Positions 1-9,375 of a DNA stretch of 64,000 nt are shown here, piece after piece. A model generated the notes under the pieces. The model was not told where the DNA came from. It saw only the letters and a program-made list of their open reading frames with translations, and searched no databases. The stretch is from contig CAJTTM010000010.1 in the NCBI GenBank assembly GCA_910579135.1, positions 1 through 64,000 on the forward strand, given 5' to 3'. The number at the start of each line of letters is the position of its first letter. The stretch's first letter is position 1. The DNA is from an uncultured Erysipelotrichales bacterium. Its GTDB lineage: Bacteria; Bacillota_I; Bacilli_A; Erysipelotrichales; Coprobacillaceae. Position numbers and translations under genes: made by a program.

Positions 1-30
1 ACTTCATCAAAAACATTTTAATTATTTCAC

Positions 31-55
31 CTGTCTACTTGACAGGGGCGGTTCA
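31..55. mobile_element. Possible IS3-family terminal inverted repeat at window edge
   Basis: Read on the minus strand from 55, the sequence starts TGAACCGCCCC and continues through CAAGTAGACAGG, and it contains a 6-bp hairpin (CCTGTC/GACAGG). The TG start, CCCC block and AGTAGACA tail resemble ends of IS3/IS150-type elements. The element interior would lie left of position 1, so no transposase is visible. The end sits 20 bp beyond the gpsA stop. It could instead be a plain hairpin. Confidence 0.35.
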
Positions 56-74
56 ATTGAGCTTTGTCTTTTTA

Positions 75-1439
75 CTATAAACTTATTATTTCTATATCTT
101 TTAAATCTTCATAAGAATCATGATCATCTTTATCTTTTACACATATATCAATATGATATTCCTTACAAATATCCTTTCTATGTTTATAACTTTCCTCTTC
201 AATAACTAAATCCACAAATCTTAAAGATTCAATAAAACTCTTACGAGTTTTATCATCAATATCACATTGTTCTTGATGTTTTATAACAACAATCAAATAA
301 TCTCCCAAACTCTTTGCTTTCTTTAAAAATTGTAAACAAGAATAATCCATAACATCAAAAGTATTAAAAGCAATCACTCTCTTTGTCTCTTTCTCACTAG
401 AATTTTCATACATCAACTCTAAAATAGAAAAAGGCATCTCAGATTTACTTTCTCTTTCATACAATTTTCTTACTGCATATTCAGGCTTAGTATTAAATTT
501 TATAGTATCATAAACAGCTTTAATAATTGGTAATTCAACATTATATTTAATACTTAATGCATAAGCTGCATCCAAAGCATTAATCCCTTCTACAACCATA
601 CCAACCTTATCAATAGCTTCTTTAACACTATATCCTTTTCCAATATATATTCCACATTGATTATTTCTACTATGCAAACTTGTACACGTAACAACTAAAT
701 CACCAATACCAGCTAAACCATAAAAAGTATGAATAGGACATCCCATTGCAACTCCTAAACGTGAAATCTCATGTATTCCTCTAGTCACTAAAGCAGCGGT
801 CGCATTATCTCCATACCCCAATCCATGAGCAATCCCTGCTGATAAAGCAATGATATTTTTTAAAGCACCACATAACTCAACACCTTTAATATCATTATTT
901 GTATAAACTCTCATAAAAGAACTGGTAAAGATTTCCTGTACTCTTTTAGCAATCATATAATCTGCTGAAGCACTCACAATAGTTGAAGGAAGTCCTATTG
1001 AAACCTCTTCTGCATGCGTAGGTCCAGATAAAGCAACAATATGACCATAATCAAATTCTATAAATTGTTGTATTTCTTCATATATAATTTCTGACATTGT
1101 TAATAATCGTTCTGGTTCAATACCTTTTGCGACATCTACAATAATTTGATCTTTATTTAAAAACTGCGCAACTTGTCTTATTGTATCTCTAACATAAATA
1201 GATGGAACTGCCATCACAATGACTTCAAAACCAACAACAGCCATTGATAAATCTTTTGTTAGTTCTATCTCATCTAATATCTTAGTATCTTTAAGCTTTG
1301 GATGTTTTCTATATTTCTCTATAAAATCAATCTCATCTTCAATTGCTGAGTAAACAGTGACATCATGGTGAGATAAACATAACATATTCGCAAGAGCTAT
1401 ACCCCAAGTTCCTGCTCCAATAATTGAAACTTTTGACAT
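75..1439 (-). CDS. gpsA: NAD(P)-dependent glycerol-3-phosphate dehydrogenase with C-terminal degenerate TagD-like domain
   Basis: Makes sn-glycerol-3-phosphate from dihydroxyacetone phosphate for membrane lipid synthesis, in the cytosol. Residues 1-340 are a full GpsA: GAGTWG nucleotide-binding loop at 8-13, the GPTHAEE segment near 139, and catalytic Lys near 194 in GALKNIIALSAG. Start chosen at 1439 because AAGGAGG lies 8 nt upstream; an in-frame upstream ATG is too close to that site. The protein is about 454 residues against the usual 330-345. Residues 353-454 align by eye with glycerol-3-phosphate cytidylyltransferase (TagD): VIAFNTFD for VITYGTFD, then AKSLGDYLIV, LRFVDLVI and a late HIDICVKD. 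The HxGH catalytic motif is replaced by DYSC and the RTEGIST motif is absent, so the domain is probably not catalytic. It lies 75 bp downstream of mfd. Confidence 0.93.
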   Translation of the reverse strand: MSKVSIIGAGTWGIALANMLCLSHHDVTVYSAIEDEIDFIEKYRKHPKLKDTKILDEIELTKDLSMAVVGFEVIVMAVPSIYVRDTIRQVAQFLNKDQIIVDVAKGIEPERLLTMSEIIYEEIQQFIEFDYGHIVALSGPTHAEEVSIGLPSTIVSASADYMIAKRVQEIFTSSFMRVYTNNDIKGVELCGALKNIIALSAGIAHGLGYGDNATAALVTRGIHEISRLGVAMGCPIHTFYGLAGIGDLVVTCTSLHSRNNQCGIYIGKGYSVKEAIDKVGMVVEGINALDAAYALSIKYNVELPIIKAVYDTIKFNTKPEYAVRKLYERESKSEMPFSILELMYENSSEKETKRVIAFNTFDVMDYSCLQFLKKAKSLGDYLIVVIKHQEQCDIDDKTRKSFIESLRFVDLVIEEESYKHRKDICKEYHIDICVKDKDDHDSYEDLKDIEIISL

Positions 1440-1514
1440 TCCCATAACCTCCTTAAAACAGTATATCATAAAATATAAATGCACTAAAGGAAAAAGAATT
1501 GTCTTCTCTATTCC

Positions 1515-4500
1515 TTATTGTTCATCCCAATCCATAAACTCACTAAATAATTCTACAACTCTAATTAACCAATCTGAAAGAGTTGGTAAAAGCAAAGCGA
1601 TACATCCCTTAACATATTTAAATTTAGCTTTAGGAAATAATCTATTCACTAATTCAAATAGTTGATCACCTTTTATCTTATTAGAAAAATCATTTGATAA
1701 AACAACTTCTAAACCATCTCCTGTATCCTTTACACTTTCAAAGAATGGTAATACACACATGATCTCATATTTTCTTTTTAAAACAATATTCCTTACTTCC
1801 CTAGGTAAAGTCCCATATAAATCTTTCAATTCTTCTTCTAAAATTGCAATCTCACCTAAATGTTTCGCCTTATAAATACGTTGATATAAATTTAATTTTT
1901 CAATATCACTTTCTACATAATTTTCAGGAATATAACCATCTACCTGAACATTTTGAATAGGAACTTCTTGACGATCAGATACATCTTTCCCCATCTTTTC
2001 ATCAATTGCTTCTTGTAGAATCTTCATATACATATCAAAACCAACAGTATCAATAAATCCTGCTTGTTCTCCCCCAAGTATATCTCCACTTCCTCTAATA
2101 CTTAAATCTCTCATTGCTATTTTATAACCACTTCCAAGTTGAGCAAACTCTTTGATTGCTTTTAATCTTTTTGCAGCATCCTCATTTAACGATTTATTCT
2201 TTTGATACAATAAATAAGCATAGGCAACTCTTTCACTTCGTCCAACCCTACCTTTAATTTGGTAAAGTTGAGCAAGTCCAAAACGATCAGCATCTTCTAT
2301 TAGAATTGTATTCGCATTAGGAATATCAATACCAGTTTCAATAATTGTTGTACAAACAAGAACATCATATTCTTTATTCACAAATGAATTCATGACATTT
2401 TCTAATTGTTCTTTTTTCATTTGACCATGTCCAATACCAATTTTTGCATGAGGTACAAGATGAGCAATCATATTCGCAACACTTTCAATATTTTCTGTTT
2501 TATTATATAAATAGAAAACTTGTCCATTTCGTGCTAATTCTCTTTCAATAACTTGTTTAATAAGAGCATTATTTTTTTCTACAACATAGGTTTGTACTGG
2601 TAATCTATTTAATGGAGGTGTTTCTATTTGAGATAGTCCTCTAATTCCCATTAAAGACATTTGTAATGTTCTAGGAATTGGTGTTGCAGTAAGCGTTAAA
2701 ACATCAATTGTTTTACGATATTCTTTAATTTTTTCCTTTTGTCTTACTCCAAAACGTTGTTCTTCATCAATACATAATAATCCTAAATCTTTAAAATCTA
2801 TATCTTTTGATAAGATTCTATGAGTTCCAACTAATATATCAATGCTACCTTCTTTGATTCCTTTTAAAATACGTTTTTTCTCTACTGTAGAAGTAAAACG
2901 ATTCATTAAAGCAATTTCAACTGGAAAGTTTTTAAAACGTTCTATCATTGTATGATAATGTTGAGAAGAAAGGATTGTCGTTGGACATAGAAAAGCAACT
3001 TGTTTATTTGATAAAATCGCTTTAAAAGCAGCCCTTAAAGCAACTTCTGTCTTTCCAAAACCAACATCTCCACATAAAAGACGATCCATTGGACGAGGTA
3101 ATTCCATATCTTTTTTAATTTCTATCACAGCTTCTTTTTGATCAGGAGTCAATTCATAACCAAAATCTTCTTCAAACTCTATTTGTGTTTCACTATCTGC
3201 CATAAATGCAAATCCTGGTTGTTTCATTCTTGCACTATACAATGCAATTAAATCATCCGCAAGTCCATCTACCTTTTGTCTAACTCTTTGTTTTTCTTTT
3301 TGCCATTTTGTACTTCCAAGTGAATGTAACTGTGGTTTCTTTCCTTCTTTAGAAGCATATTTCCTAACCAATCTAAAATTTTCTACTGGTATATATAAAG
3401 TATCATTTCCTTTATAAGCAATATATAAATAATCCTTATGAACTCCTTTCACCTCTAAAGTCTTAATACCTAAATACTGCCCTATTCCATTAATATCATG
3501 AACAACATAATCTCCTATATTCAATTCATTATAATCTTTAATAATCTTCGCATCTTTATATTTTACATAACCCTTTTTAGATTGAACACCATTAAATAAT
3601 TCAGTTTCACTATAAAAGATTGTTTTCTCTTCAACAAACTCAATACCTTTTTTTAATTCTCCTAAATAAATATTTACACCATTAAAACTTTCATCAGTAG
3701 AAGTTACAAGATAATAAGGAATATGATTATTTTCCATTAAATTTGTCATAACTTTAATTTGATGTTGATTAGATAAACACATAAATACCTTATGCATAAT
3801 TAAATCATCTTTAATTTGTTTTATAAAAGTTTCTTCTTTTTGCATTGGTATATTAACTTCTCTTGTTTGAAAATAAATTTGTTTATCATGAGTTGAAAAA
3901 GAAAGAAAATCTATATTGATCTTTTTTAATAAATGACGTGGATCATCATATAAAGATAGTCCTTTTAACATCTTTCCTATTCCTTGAAGCTCATGAAAAT
4001 AAAAGAAATTTTCTTCTACATATCTATTATATTGATTGAATATTCCTTCTTGACTTCCAGTTATAATCATTGGATTATTTAAATAATCTAATAAAGTATA
4101 TGTTTTAGAAAACAATCCTAAATATTGATACATATGAGGTGTTAATTCATATTCTTTTAATGCTAATTTATCTAATTCAATATTTTCAGATAATTCTATC
4201 TCTATTTCTTCATTTATACTCTCTTCATATAATTCATCTATCTTACATAAAACATCATTAACTTCACTTTCATCATATAACAAATCACTCGCAGGTAAGA
4301 TTTCTACTATATCAATCTTTTCTTTTCCTCTTTGGGTTCTTGTATCAAAAAAACGTATACTCTCTATTTCATCATCAAAGAATTCTATACGTATAGGTTC
4401 TTCATATTGAATAGAGAAAACATCTATAACCCCTCCTCTTTTAGCAAAATAGAAAGGTTGATCTACTCTTTGATTAGGTAAATATCCTGCTTTGATAAGT

Positions 4501-4946
4501 TTCTTTCTTAATTCTATTGGATTTATGATCATACCAACACGAAGTTCAATAATATTATCTTTAAATAAAGATGGTGAAGGTAAATATCTAATAAGAGAAT
4601 GCATATGACATATCACAACACATGGTTCTTCTTTTGAAATATGATACAATGTATTAACACGTTCTCCTAATAATTCAAATGAATAAGCTAAAGCCTCTAT
4701 ACGTAATGATTCATCGCAAGGAAAATAAACAACTTGAGAATGTAATAAAGGTTTTAATGACTGATATAAAAGTTGTGCCTGATATTGACTTTCTTTGACA
4801 ACAACGATTATTTCTGGATTCAAAATAAATCTAACAGCAATTAAATAAGCTTCATCATATTCATTATTAGTAATAATCTCTGCTTTTTTATTCATCATAG
4901 CATTTATTGCTTGATTATCTTTCATAACAGAAAGCATTTTCCTCAT
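1515..4946 (-). CDS. mfd: Transcription-repair coupling factor Mfd
   Basis: ATP-dependent translocase that removes RNA polymerase stalled at DNA lesions and recruits UvrA. The 1143-residue length is normal. An N-terminal UvrB-like region (about 20-350, with GERVNTL and RGGVIDVFS) is followed by the RNA-polymerase interaction domain near 477-545 (GDYVVHDINGIGQYLG). The helicase motor then shows Walker A GDVGFGKT at 626-633, a DEEQ box, TATPIPRTLQMS, and GRVGRS in the second RecA fold. The TRCF C-terminal domain is present. Start 4946 has AGGAGG 8 nt upstream. A terminator-like hairpin sits in the 40-bp gap after pth, so expression may need read-through or a promoter inside pth. Confidence 0.97.
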   Translation of the reverse strand: MRKMLSVMKDNQAINAMMNKKAEIITNNEYDEAYLIAVRFILNPEIIVVVKESQYQAQLLYQSLKPLLHSQVVYFPCDESLRIEALAYSFELLGERVNTLYHISKEEPCVVICHMHSLIRYLPSPSLFKDNIIELRVGMIINPIELRKKLIKAGYLPNQRVDQPFYFAKRGGVIDVFSIQYEEPIRIEFFDDEIESIRFFDTRTQRGKEKIDIVEILPASDLLYDESEVNDVLCKIDELYEESINEEIEIELSENIELDKLALKEYELTPHMYQYLGLFSKTYTLLDYLNNPMIITGSQEGIFNQYNRYVEENFFYFHELQGIGKMLKGLSLYDDPRHLLKKINIDFLSFSTHDKQIYFQTREVNIPMQKEETFIKQIKDDLIMHKVFMCLSNQHQIKVMTNLMENNHIPYYLVTSTDESFNGVNIYLGELKKGIEFVEEKTIFYSETELFNGVQSKKGYVKYKDAKIIKDYNELNIGDYVVHDINGIGQYLGIKTLEVKGVHKDYLYIAYKGNDTLYIPVENFRLVRKYASKEGKKPQLHSLGSTKWQKEKQRVRQKVDGLADDLIALYSARMKQPGFAFMADSETQIEFEEDFGYELTPDQKEAVIEIKKDMELPRPMDRLLCGDVGFGKTEVALRAAFKAILSNKQVAFLCPTTILSSQHYHTMIERFKNFPVEIALMNRFTSTVEKKRILKGIKEGSIDILVGTHRILSKDIDFKDLGLLCIDEEQRFGVRQKEKIKEYRKTIDVLTLTATPIPRTLQMSLMGIRGLSQIETPPLNRLPVQTYVVEKNNALIKQVIERELARNGQVFYLYNKTENIESVANMIAHLVPHAKIGIGHGQMKKEQLENVMNSFVNKEYDVLVCTTIIETGIDIPNANTILIEDADRFGLAQLYQIKGRVGRSERVAYAYLLYQKNKSLNEDAAKRLKAIKEFAQLGSGYKIAMRDLSIRGSGDILGGEQAGFIDTVGFDMYMKILQEAIDEKMGKDVSDRQEVPIQNVQVDGYIPENYVESDIEKLNLYQRIYKAKHLGEIAILEEELKDLYGTLPREVRNIVLKRKYEIMCVLPFFESVKDTGDGLEVVLSNDFSNKIKGDQLFELVNRLFPKAKFKYVKGCIALLLPTLSDWLIRVVELFSEFMDWDEQ

Positions 4947-4968
4947 TTTTCATTCCTCCTTTTAAAAC

Positions 4969-4992
4969 CAAAAAAGACCTAGAAAACTAGGC
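4969..4992 (-). terminator. Rho-independent terminator overlapping the pth stop codon
   Basis: On the minus strand the hairpin is CCTAG-TTTT-CTAGG followed by TCTTTTTT. The pth TAG stop lies in the first stem arm, and the mfd ribosome-binding site begins about 10 bp beyond the T-run. The five-bp stem is short, so read-through is plausible. Confidence 0.65.
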
Positions 4993-5550
4993 TTTCTTAT
5001 TAAATTTGTTCATTGCTTTATTAAAATCTTTATCTAAATAAGTCATCACTGCTTGACAAGCATTTTCAATACCTTTTTGAATATCCCCCTGCTCATTATT
5101 CATAAACTTACCCAAAACATAATCAGCAGTAGGAATCAAAGGATTCCTATCAATTCCAACACGTATTCTTTTAAAATTCTGTGTTTTCACATGACTAATA
5201 ATACTCTTTATTCCATTATGACCCCCGGCACTCCCACTTTCTCTAAGTCTAAGCTTACCTACAGGCATATCTAAATCATCATAAATCACTAACAAATCTT
5301 CAACCTTTATCTTAAAAAAGTTCATTAATGCACTTACAGATTCACCAGATAAATTCATAAACGTCATTGGTTTCAATAAGATAACATCTTCACTTTTATA
5401 TTTGAATTTCACATATTCTCCTTTAAATTTAGAAGTAGATATCTGAACATTAAACTCATCCGCAAGTTTATCCATAACCATAAAGCCTGTATTATGACGT
5501 GTTTTTTCATATTCTTTTCCAGGATTTCCAAGTCCAACAATAAGTTTCAT
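4987..5550 (-). CDS. pth: Peptidyl-tRNA hydrolase
   Basis: Releases tRNA from peptidyl-tRNA that has dropped off ribosomes. The 187 residues match the family length. Visible family residues are Asn9 and His19 in GLGNPG...TRHNTGF, Asn66 in MTFMNLSG, Asp91 in VIYDDLDMP and Asn112 in GGHNGIKS, equivalent to E. coli N10, H20, N68, D93 and N114. The start has GGAGGG upstream. It follows pulA by 8 bp, so the two are probably cotranscribed, and it ends in a terminator before mfd. Confidence 0.97.
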   Translation of the reverse strand: MKLIVGLGNPGKEYEKTRHNTGFMVMDKLADEFNVQISTSKFKGEYVKFKYKSEDVILLKPMTFMNLSGESVSALMNFFKIKVEDLLVIYDDLDMPVGKLRLRESGSAGGHNGIKSIISHVKTQNFKRIRVGIDRNPLIPTADYVLGKFMNNEQGDIQKGIENACQAVMTYLDKDFNKAMNKFNKKA

Positions 5551-5558
5551 AAACCCTC

Positions 5559-7652
5559 CTATTTCACAAGAATCACTAAACTTATACCTGTTACTTTAAT
5601 CTTATTATCAACAATCTCTTCATTGTCCATATGATAAAACAATTGATAATCTTCTAAAACATCAAATTCAAAAGTTTCTTTAGAAGGATTAAAATAAATG
5701 ATAAATTCACTATATTCTCCTTGTATTTGTTTTAATGTATATTTAATAATACGATGTTCTAAATTTTCTAATTTTACATTTTCACGAATTATATCATAAT
5801 TATTATATCTAAAACAAGGATTATTTTTTCTTAATTGAACTAACATTTTAAAATATTCAACAGCATCATTTCTTCTATCTCTTAAAGACCAATCTAATGC
5901 ATTAATCGTATCTCCTGCATTATAAGTGTTTGTCTGCCCTCTTTTTGAACGATAGAATTCTTGTCCACTATGGATAAAAGGAACACCTTGTGATAACATA
6001 ACAGCCGCTAACATAAGTCTTGTACGCTTTCTTAAATCCTCTTTTTCTTCATCATAATTTGATATCTTTAATTTATCATATGTTGTTGCATTATCATGAC
6101 ATTCTACATAATTAATTGTTTGTTCTATATTATTAAACATATAAGTATTACAAATCACATTAATCATTTCATTTGTTTTATAAGTATCTCCAGAAAAATA
6201 TCCTTTATTTTCCATTTGATTCGTCCCACGACAAATATTTCTAAACACATCATTAAAGAAACCTATAGTAGGAACCTTTGCATTATTTTGAATCGTTGTT
6301 CTTTCATTTTCATCTAAAGCCGTTCCCATGTTCCATCCTTCTCCATAGACAATAAATGATGGATCTATAGCTTTTGCTTGTTTATCAATAAGTTTCATTG
6401 TTTCTATATCAATAATACCCATTAAATCAAAACGAAAACCATCACAACCATAGAATGTTTGCCATCTTTTACACATATCCAAAATATATTTACGACACAT
6501 CTTTGCTTTCGTATTTAAATCATTACCACACCATGAACCATTTGATAATGTTCCATCATTATTTCTTCTAAAGAAATAATGTGGTACTGTTTTTTCTAAG
6601 GCATTTTGATTCACATCATGCATATGATTAAAAACAACATCTAAGACCACTCTTATTCCTCTTGAATGTAACGATTCTATCATTTGTTGTGCTTCTCTTA
6701 TTCTTAAATACCCATCATCAGGATCACTAACATAACTTCCTTCAGTGACATTATATTGTACAGGATCGTATCCCCAATTATATAAAATATGAGGGTTCGC
6801 TTCATCAACTGTCGCAAAATCGTTAATTGGCATCAATTGAACATGAGTTATACCTATTTCACTTAAATAATCTAATCCCGTTGTATGTCCAATATCAGTT
6901 GTTGTCCCTTCCTCACTAAACGCTAAAAAGCGTCCTCTATTTTTCATTCTTCCTGCTTTATGCATAGAAAAATCTCTTACACTTGTTTCATAAATAATTG
7001 CATCTGTCTTTGATACTAAAGGTGGTAAATCATAAGATTTCATCTTTAATTTTTCTTTATCAACAACAATACATGTTCTTCCATTTGAAGATGTAGCATA
7101 GGCATATGGATCCATTGCGATATCATAGTTACCTGCAAATTTCACTAAATAGAAATAATGCATACCTTCAAAATCACCTTTTAATGTGATACTATATACC
7201 CCTTTTTCTCCTCTTTTCATAGGATATAAAACTTCTTCACCATGATATATTGTTTTTAAAATAATACCTGTTGATAATGGTGACCATACCTTAAACGTAC
7301 ACTCTTCCTTAGTATAATGACAACCTAAATCATCACCATCATAATAATATAAATCATCAAATTCTTCAACTAAAGATAATCTTGTGAAATCTAAAAAACA
7401 AGAAAGTCCATAAGCATCAACAACCCTATAAACCGAACCAATCTCAAATGAAGCATTTAATGTATAAATTCTAAAACCAGCCTCTTCATTATTTGGATTG
7501 ACATCACCACTTAATAACTCTATTTCATCACTCTTTAAATTCTTTAAATAAAACTTATTACTAATTCCATCATAATAATTCTTTGATAAATAAACCTTTA
7601 TTTCATCAAATCCTGTTGCATAAGCAACCATACGTACTGCATTTTGTTCCAT
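5559..7652 (-). CDS. pulA: Type I pullulanase (GH13), glycogen/starch debranching
   Basis: Hydrolyses alpha-1,6 branch points of glycogen, pullulan or limit dextrins. A CBM48-like domain at about 115-200 (YTKEECTFKVWSP) precedes the GH13 barrel. Pullulanase motifs are YNWGYDP (about 294-300), DVVFNHMH (341-348), nucleophile Asp412 in FRFD, acid/base Glu441 in YGEGW, and ECHDN near 527. There is no signal peptide, so it acts in the cytosol, consistent with endogenous glycogen made by the glgCDA genes of this window. Residue numbers count from a GTG three codons upstream. The ATG at 7652 is preferred because AGAGG lies 8 nt before it. Confidence 0.93.
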   Translation of the reverse strand: MEQNAVRMVAYATGFDEIKVYLSKNYYDGISNKFYLKNLKSDEIELLSGDVNPNNEEAGFRIYTLNASFEIGSVYRVVDAYGLSCFLDFTRLSLVEEFDDLYYYDGDDLGCHYTKEECTFKVWSPLSTGIILKTIYHGEEVLYPMKRGEKGVYSITLKGDFEGMHYFYLVKFAGNYDIAMDPYAYATSSNGRTCIVVDKEKLKMKSYDLPPLVSKTDAIIYETSVRDFSMHKAGRMKNRGRFLAFSEEGTTTDIGHTTGLDYLSEIGITHVQLMPINDFATVDEANPHILYNWGYDPVQYNVTEGSYVSDPDDGYLRIREAQQMIESLHSRGIRVVLDVVFNHMHDVNQNALEKTVPHYFFRRNNDGTLSNGSWCGNDLNTKAKMCRKYILDMCKRWQTFYGCDGFRFDLMGIIDIETMKLIDKQAKAIDPSFIVYGEGWNMGTALDENERTTIQNNAKVPTIGFFNDVFRNICRGTNQMENKGYFSGDTYKTNEMINVICNTYMFNNIEQTINYVECHDNATTYDKLKISNYDEEKEDLRKRTRLMLAAVMLSQGVPFIHSGQEFYRSKRGQTNTYNAGDTINALDWSLRDRRNDAVEYFKMLVQLRKNNPCFRYNNYDIIRENVKLENLEHRIIKYTLKQIQGEYSEFIIYFNPSKETFEFDVLEDYQLFYHMDNEEIVDNKIKVTGISLVILVK

Positions 7653-7772
7653 TATCATCACCTCTTTTTAGCTCTCCTATTATATCATAAGAAAACTAAA
7701 TAAACTATATCTTTTAATAAAAAACATGATGGCTTATCAGTAAAAAAAGATTAGACTTCAATCTAATCTTTC

Positions 7773-8507
7773 CTACATACTCTCTCTTAATATTTTAGAA
7801 ATATCTTTAGAGAATATTTGTTGCACTGATATTAATAATGGCAATATTCTTGTTATGAGTAGATAAATCATGGTTTCTCCTACTATAATCCCCATATTCT
7901 TTATAGATATATTCATATCAAAGACAATAAAACTACATATCCCATTAAACAACATAATAATGTCATTATAATCATTATCCTATTTTCATAATAACACAAA
8001 GAATAGAAGGCTTGTTTATTTATCCCATTGATTCTTAAATTATTGATTTCTTTCTCTCTTGCTTTATTCTCCATGCTTTGAATGATATAAGCTATCGCTA
8101 CTCTCTGTCTTTCTCCTCCCGATAAGCTACTTGGCATAGTTTTCTTCTTATCTGTTAGCTTAACCATATCTAACAGCTCATCTATCGTATAATCAATATA
8201 GGATTGTTTTAAATAAAACTCTATATTCTTTTCTACACTGATTGTATCTATTAATAAACTATTTTGTATAATAAAAGATATATGTTGATTTCTAAATTCT
8301 GATTTTCGTTATATTTTAACTTTTTTCATTATAGTAATATTCATGTTGTTGATTAGATAACATACCCAGAATATATAACAAAGAACTTTTACCTGTACCA
8401 CTTTCACCATATATTCCTGTTATCTGTCCATCATATGCTTGAAAGTAACCTTTTCTTATACATTCTTTTTTATCAAATGAGATATTGATATTCTTTATTT
8501 CTAGCAT
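7773..8507 (-). pseudogene. Broken ABC transporter, ATPase fused to FtsX/MacB-type permease
   Basis: Three fragments in different frames form one ruined gene. Bases 8316-8507 encode the ATPase start with Walker A GESGTGKSS. After a frameshift near 8310-8330 the frame continues through a Q-loop-like ISFIIQNSLLID to the signature SLSGGERQRVAIA (about 8080-8170). The Walker B and H-loop regions are missing: the sequence jumps straight to a permease segment with hydrophobic stretches (about 7920-8000). Another frameshift leads to the terminal transmembrane helix ending in ISKILRES at 7773. The fused ATPase-permease layout and the adjacent small exported-type peptide suggest a former bacteriocin exporter. 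No function is expected now. Confidence 0.8.
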
Positions 8508-8535
8508 TTTTTATATTTCCTTTCTTATAACCCAA

Positions 8536-8564
8536 TAAAGAAAAAGGAGAATTTTTTTTCTCCC
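8536..8564 (-). terminator. Terminator between peptide remnant and ABC remnant
   Basis: On the minus strand the stem GGAGAA/TTCTCC with an A-rich loop is followed by TTTTTCTTT. It directly follows the stop of the small peptide remnant. Confidence 0.75.
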
Positions 8565-8574
8565 TATTTCTTAA

Positions 8575-8854
8575 CTAAATTGCTAAGTATGCTGATGATT
8601 TTAATGTTCCATTATATTTGAAATTATCAGTTACTTTTGCAGTAAATTGACTAGGTCTTGTAATCGTACCAAACGACACAGTAACTTTACCTACTTGAGT
8701 CTTATTCGGTGATACATTACTAAGTCTGTCAGTAGAGTTATTTCTTCTACCATTTAAAACTGCTGTTCCATAATTATTTTTATCTTTCATATAGCCATGC
8801 TCATCTTTTACATTAGTATATGTTCCAGCAAATTTTTTCTTTATAGAAATTCAT
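8575..8854 (-). pseudogene. Remnant of a small secreted, bacteriocin-like peptide gene
   Basis: A minus-strand frame open from 8850 to 8575 encodes about 91 residues rich in Asn, Thr, Ser, Tyr and Gly, including NNYGTAVLNGRRNN and VGKVTVSFGTIT. It contains no hydrophobic leader. An ATG at 8854 has a good AAGGAGG site, but its own frame stops soon. Shifting one base just after it joins the long frame (ISIKKKFAGTYTN). This looks like a precursor that lost its signal peptide by deletion and frameshift. Lactococcin-972-type peptides sit beside similar ABC exporters, but I see no convincing sequence match, so the family is unassigned. Confidence 0.5.
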
Positions 8855-8982
8855 GTATTTTCCCCTCCTTATACAGGATGTATCATTGTCTTTATTAAAG
8901 ATATAAAATATTTCTTATATAAACATAACATCACATTAACTTGCGACTTAAAAGACCTTTTTAATTAAAAGTGCTCATGAAA

Positions 8983-9005
8983 ATGCTCTTTAATATAAAG
9001 AGCAT
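8983..9005 (-). terminator. 9-bp hairpin, possible weak terminator
   Basis: A perfect stem ATGCTCTTT/AAAGAGCAT has a 5-nt loop and is followed on the minus strand by TTTTC. It lies downstream of the immunity-like remnant. The short T-run makes termination uncertain. The rest of 8870-9029 shows no coding signal. Confidence 0.45.
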
Positions 9006-9029
9006 GAGATACTAACGCAATCAAAACAT

Positions 9030-9271
9030 TTATTTAACCTTTCTTATTGGGAATTGATGAGATAACTCTTTAAAAGCATCTTTCATTTGACACAATTCTT
9101 TTTTATTCATCTTCTCTACAATATTGATTTCTCCCCATTCTTCTTTTCTATAATAATCAAACTGTACAATTAACCAATTCGCATCAAATTCATTCCTTTC
9201 TCTAATGGAAATTCATATCCAACAATAGATAATTCTAATCGTTTATTATTTTCATTAAAAATCACTACCAT
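9030..9271 (-). pseudogene. Frameshifted, truncated WapI-immunity-like gene
   Basis: From an ATG at 9271 with GGGAG 7 nt upstream, the frame reads MVVIFNENNKRLELSIVGYE, then FPLEKG, and soon stops. A second frame continues with FDANWLIVQFDYYRKEEW to a stop at 9030. Joined, they give about 80 residues with the pattern LEL-IVGYEFP-...-ANWLIV, which I associate with WapI-family immunity proteins (usually longer, near 140 residues). One frameshift and a short C-terminus mark it as decayed. Its place beside an exporter and peptide remnant fits a former toxin or bacteriocin locus. Confidence 0.55.
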
Positions 9272-9375
9272 TATTATTCTCCCTGCTAGCTCTCATTAAT
9301 ATATCCATAATCTTCTATTTATATTGTAAATGAAATATTCATCTTTCATAAATGATTTGTTTAAATCTGTATTTT

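Noticed and set aside
7773..8167. Two separate small membrane protein genes
   Set aside because: Both frames are parts of one ABC transporter gene joined by frameshifts; neither has its own ribosome site.
8575..8790. Firm assignment to the lactococcin 972 bacteriocin family
   Set aside because: Context (small peptide beside a fused ABC exporter) fits, but I cannot see the Trp/Gly/Tyr pattern of that family, so it is left as an unassigned remnant.
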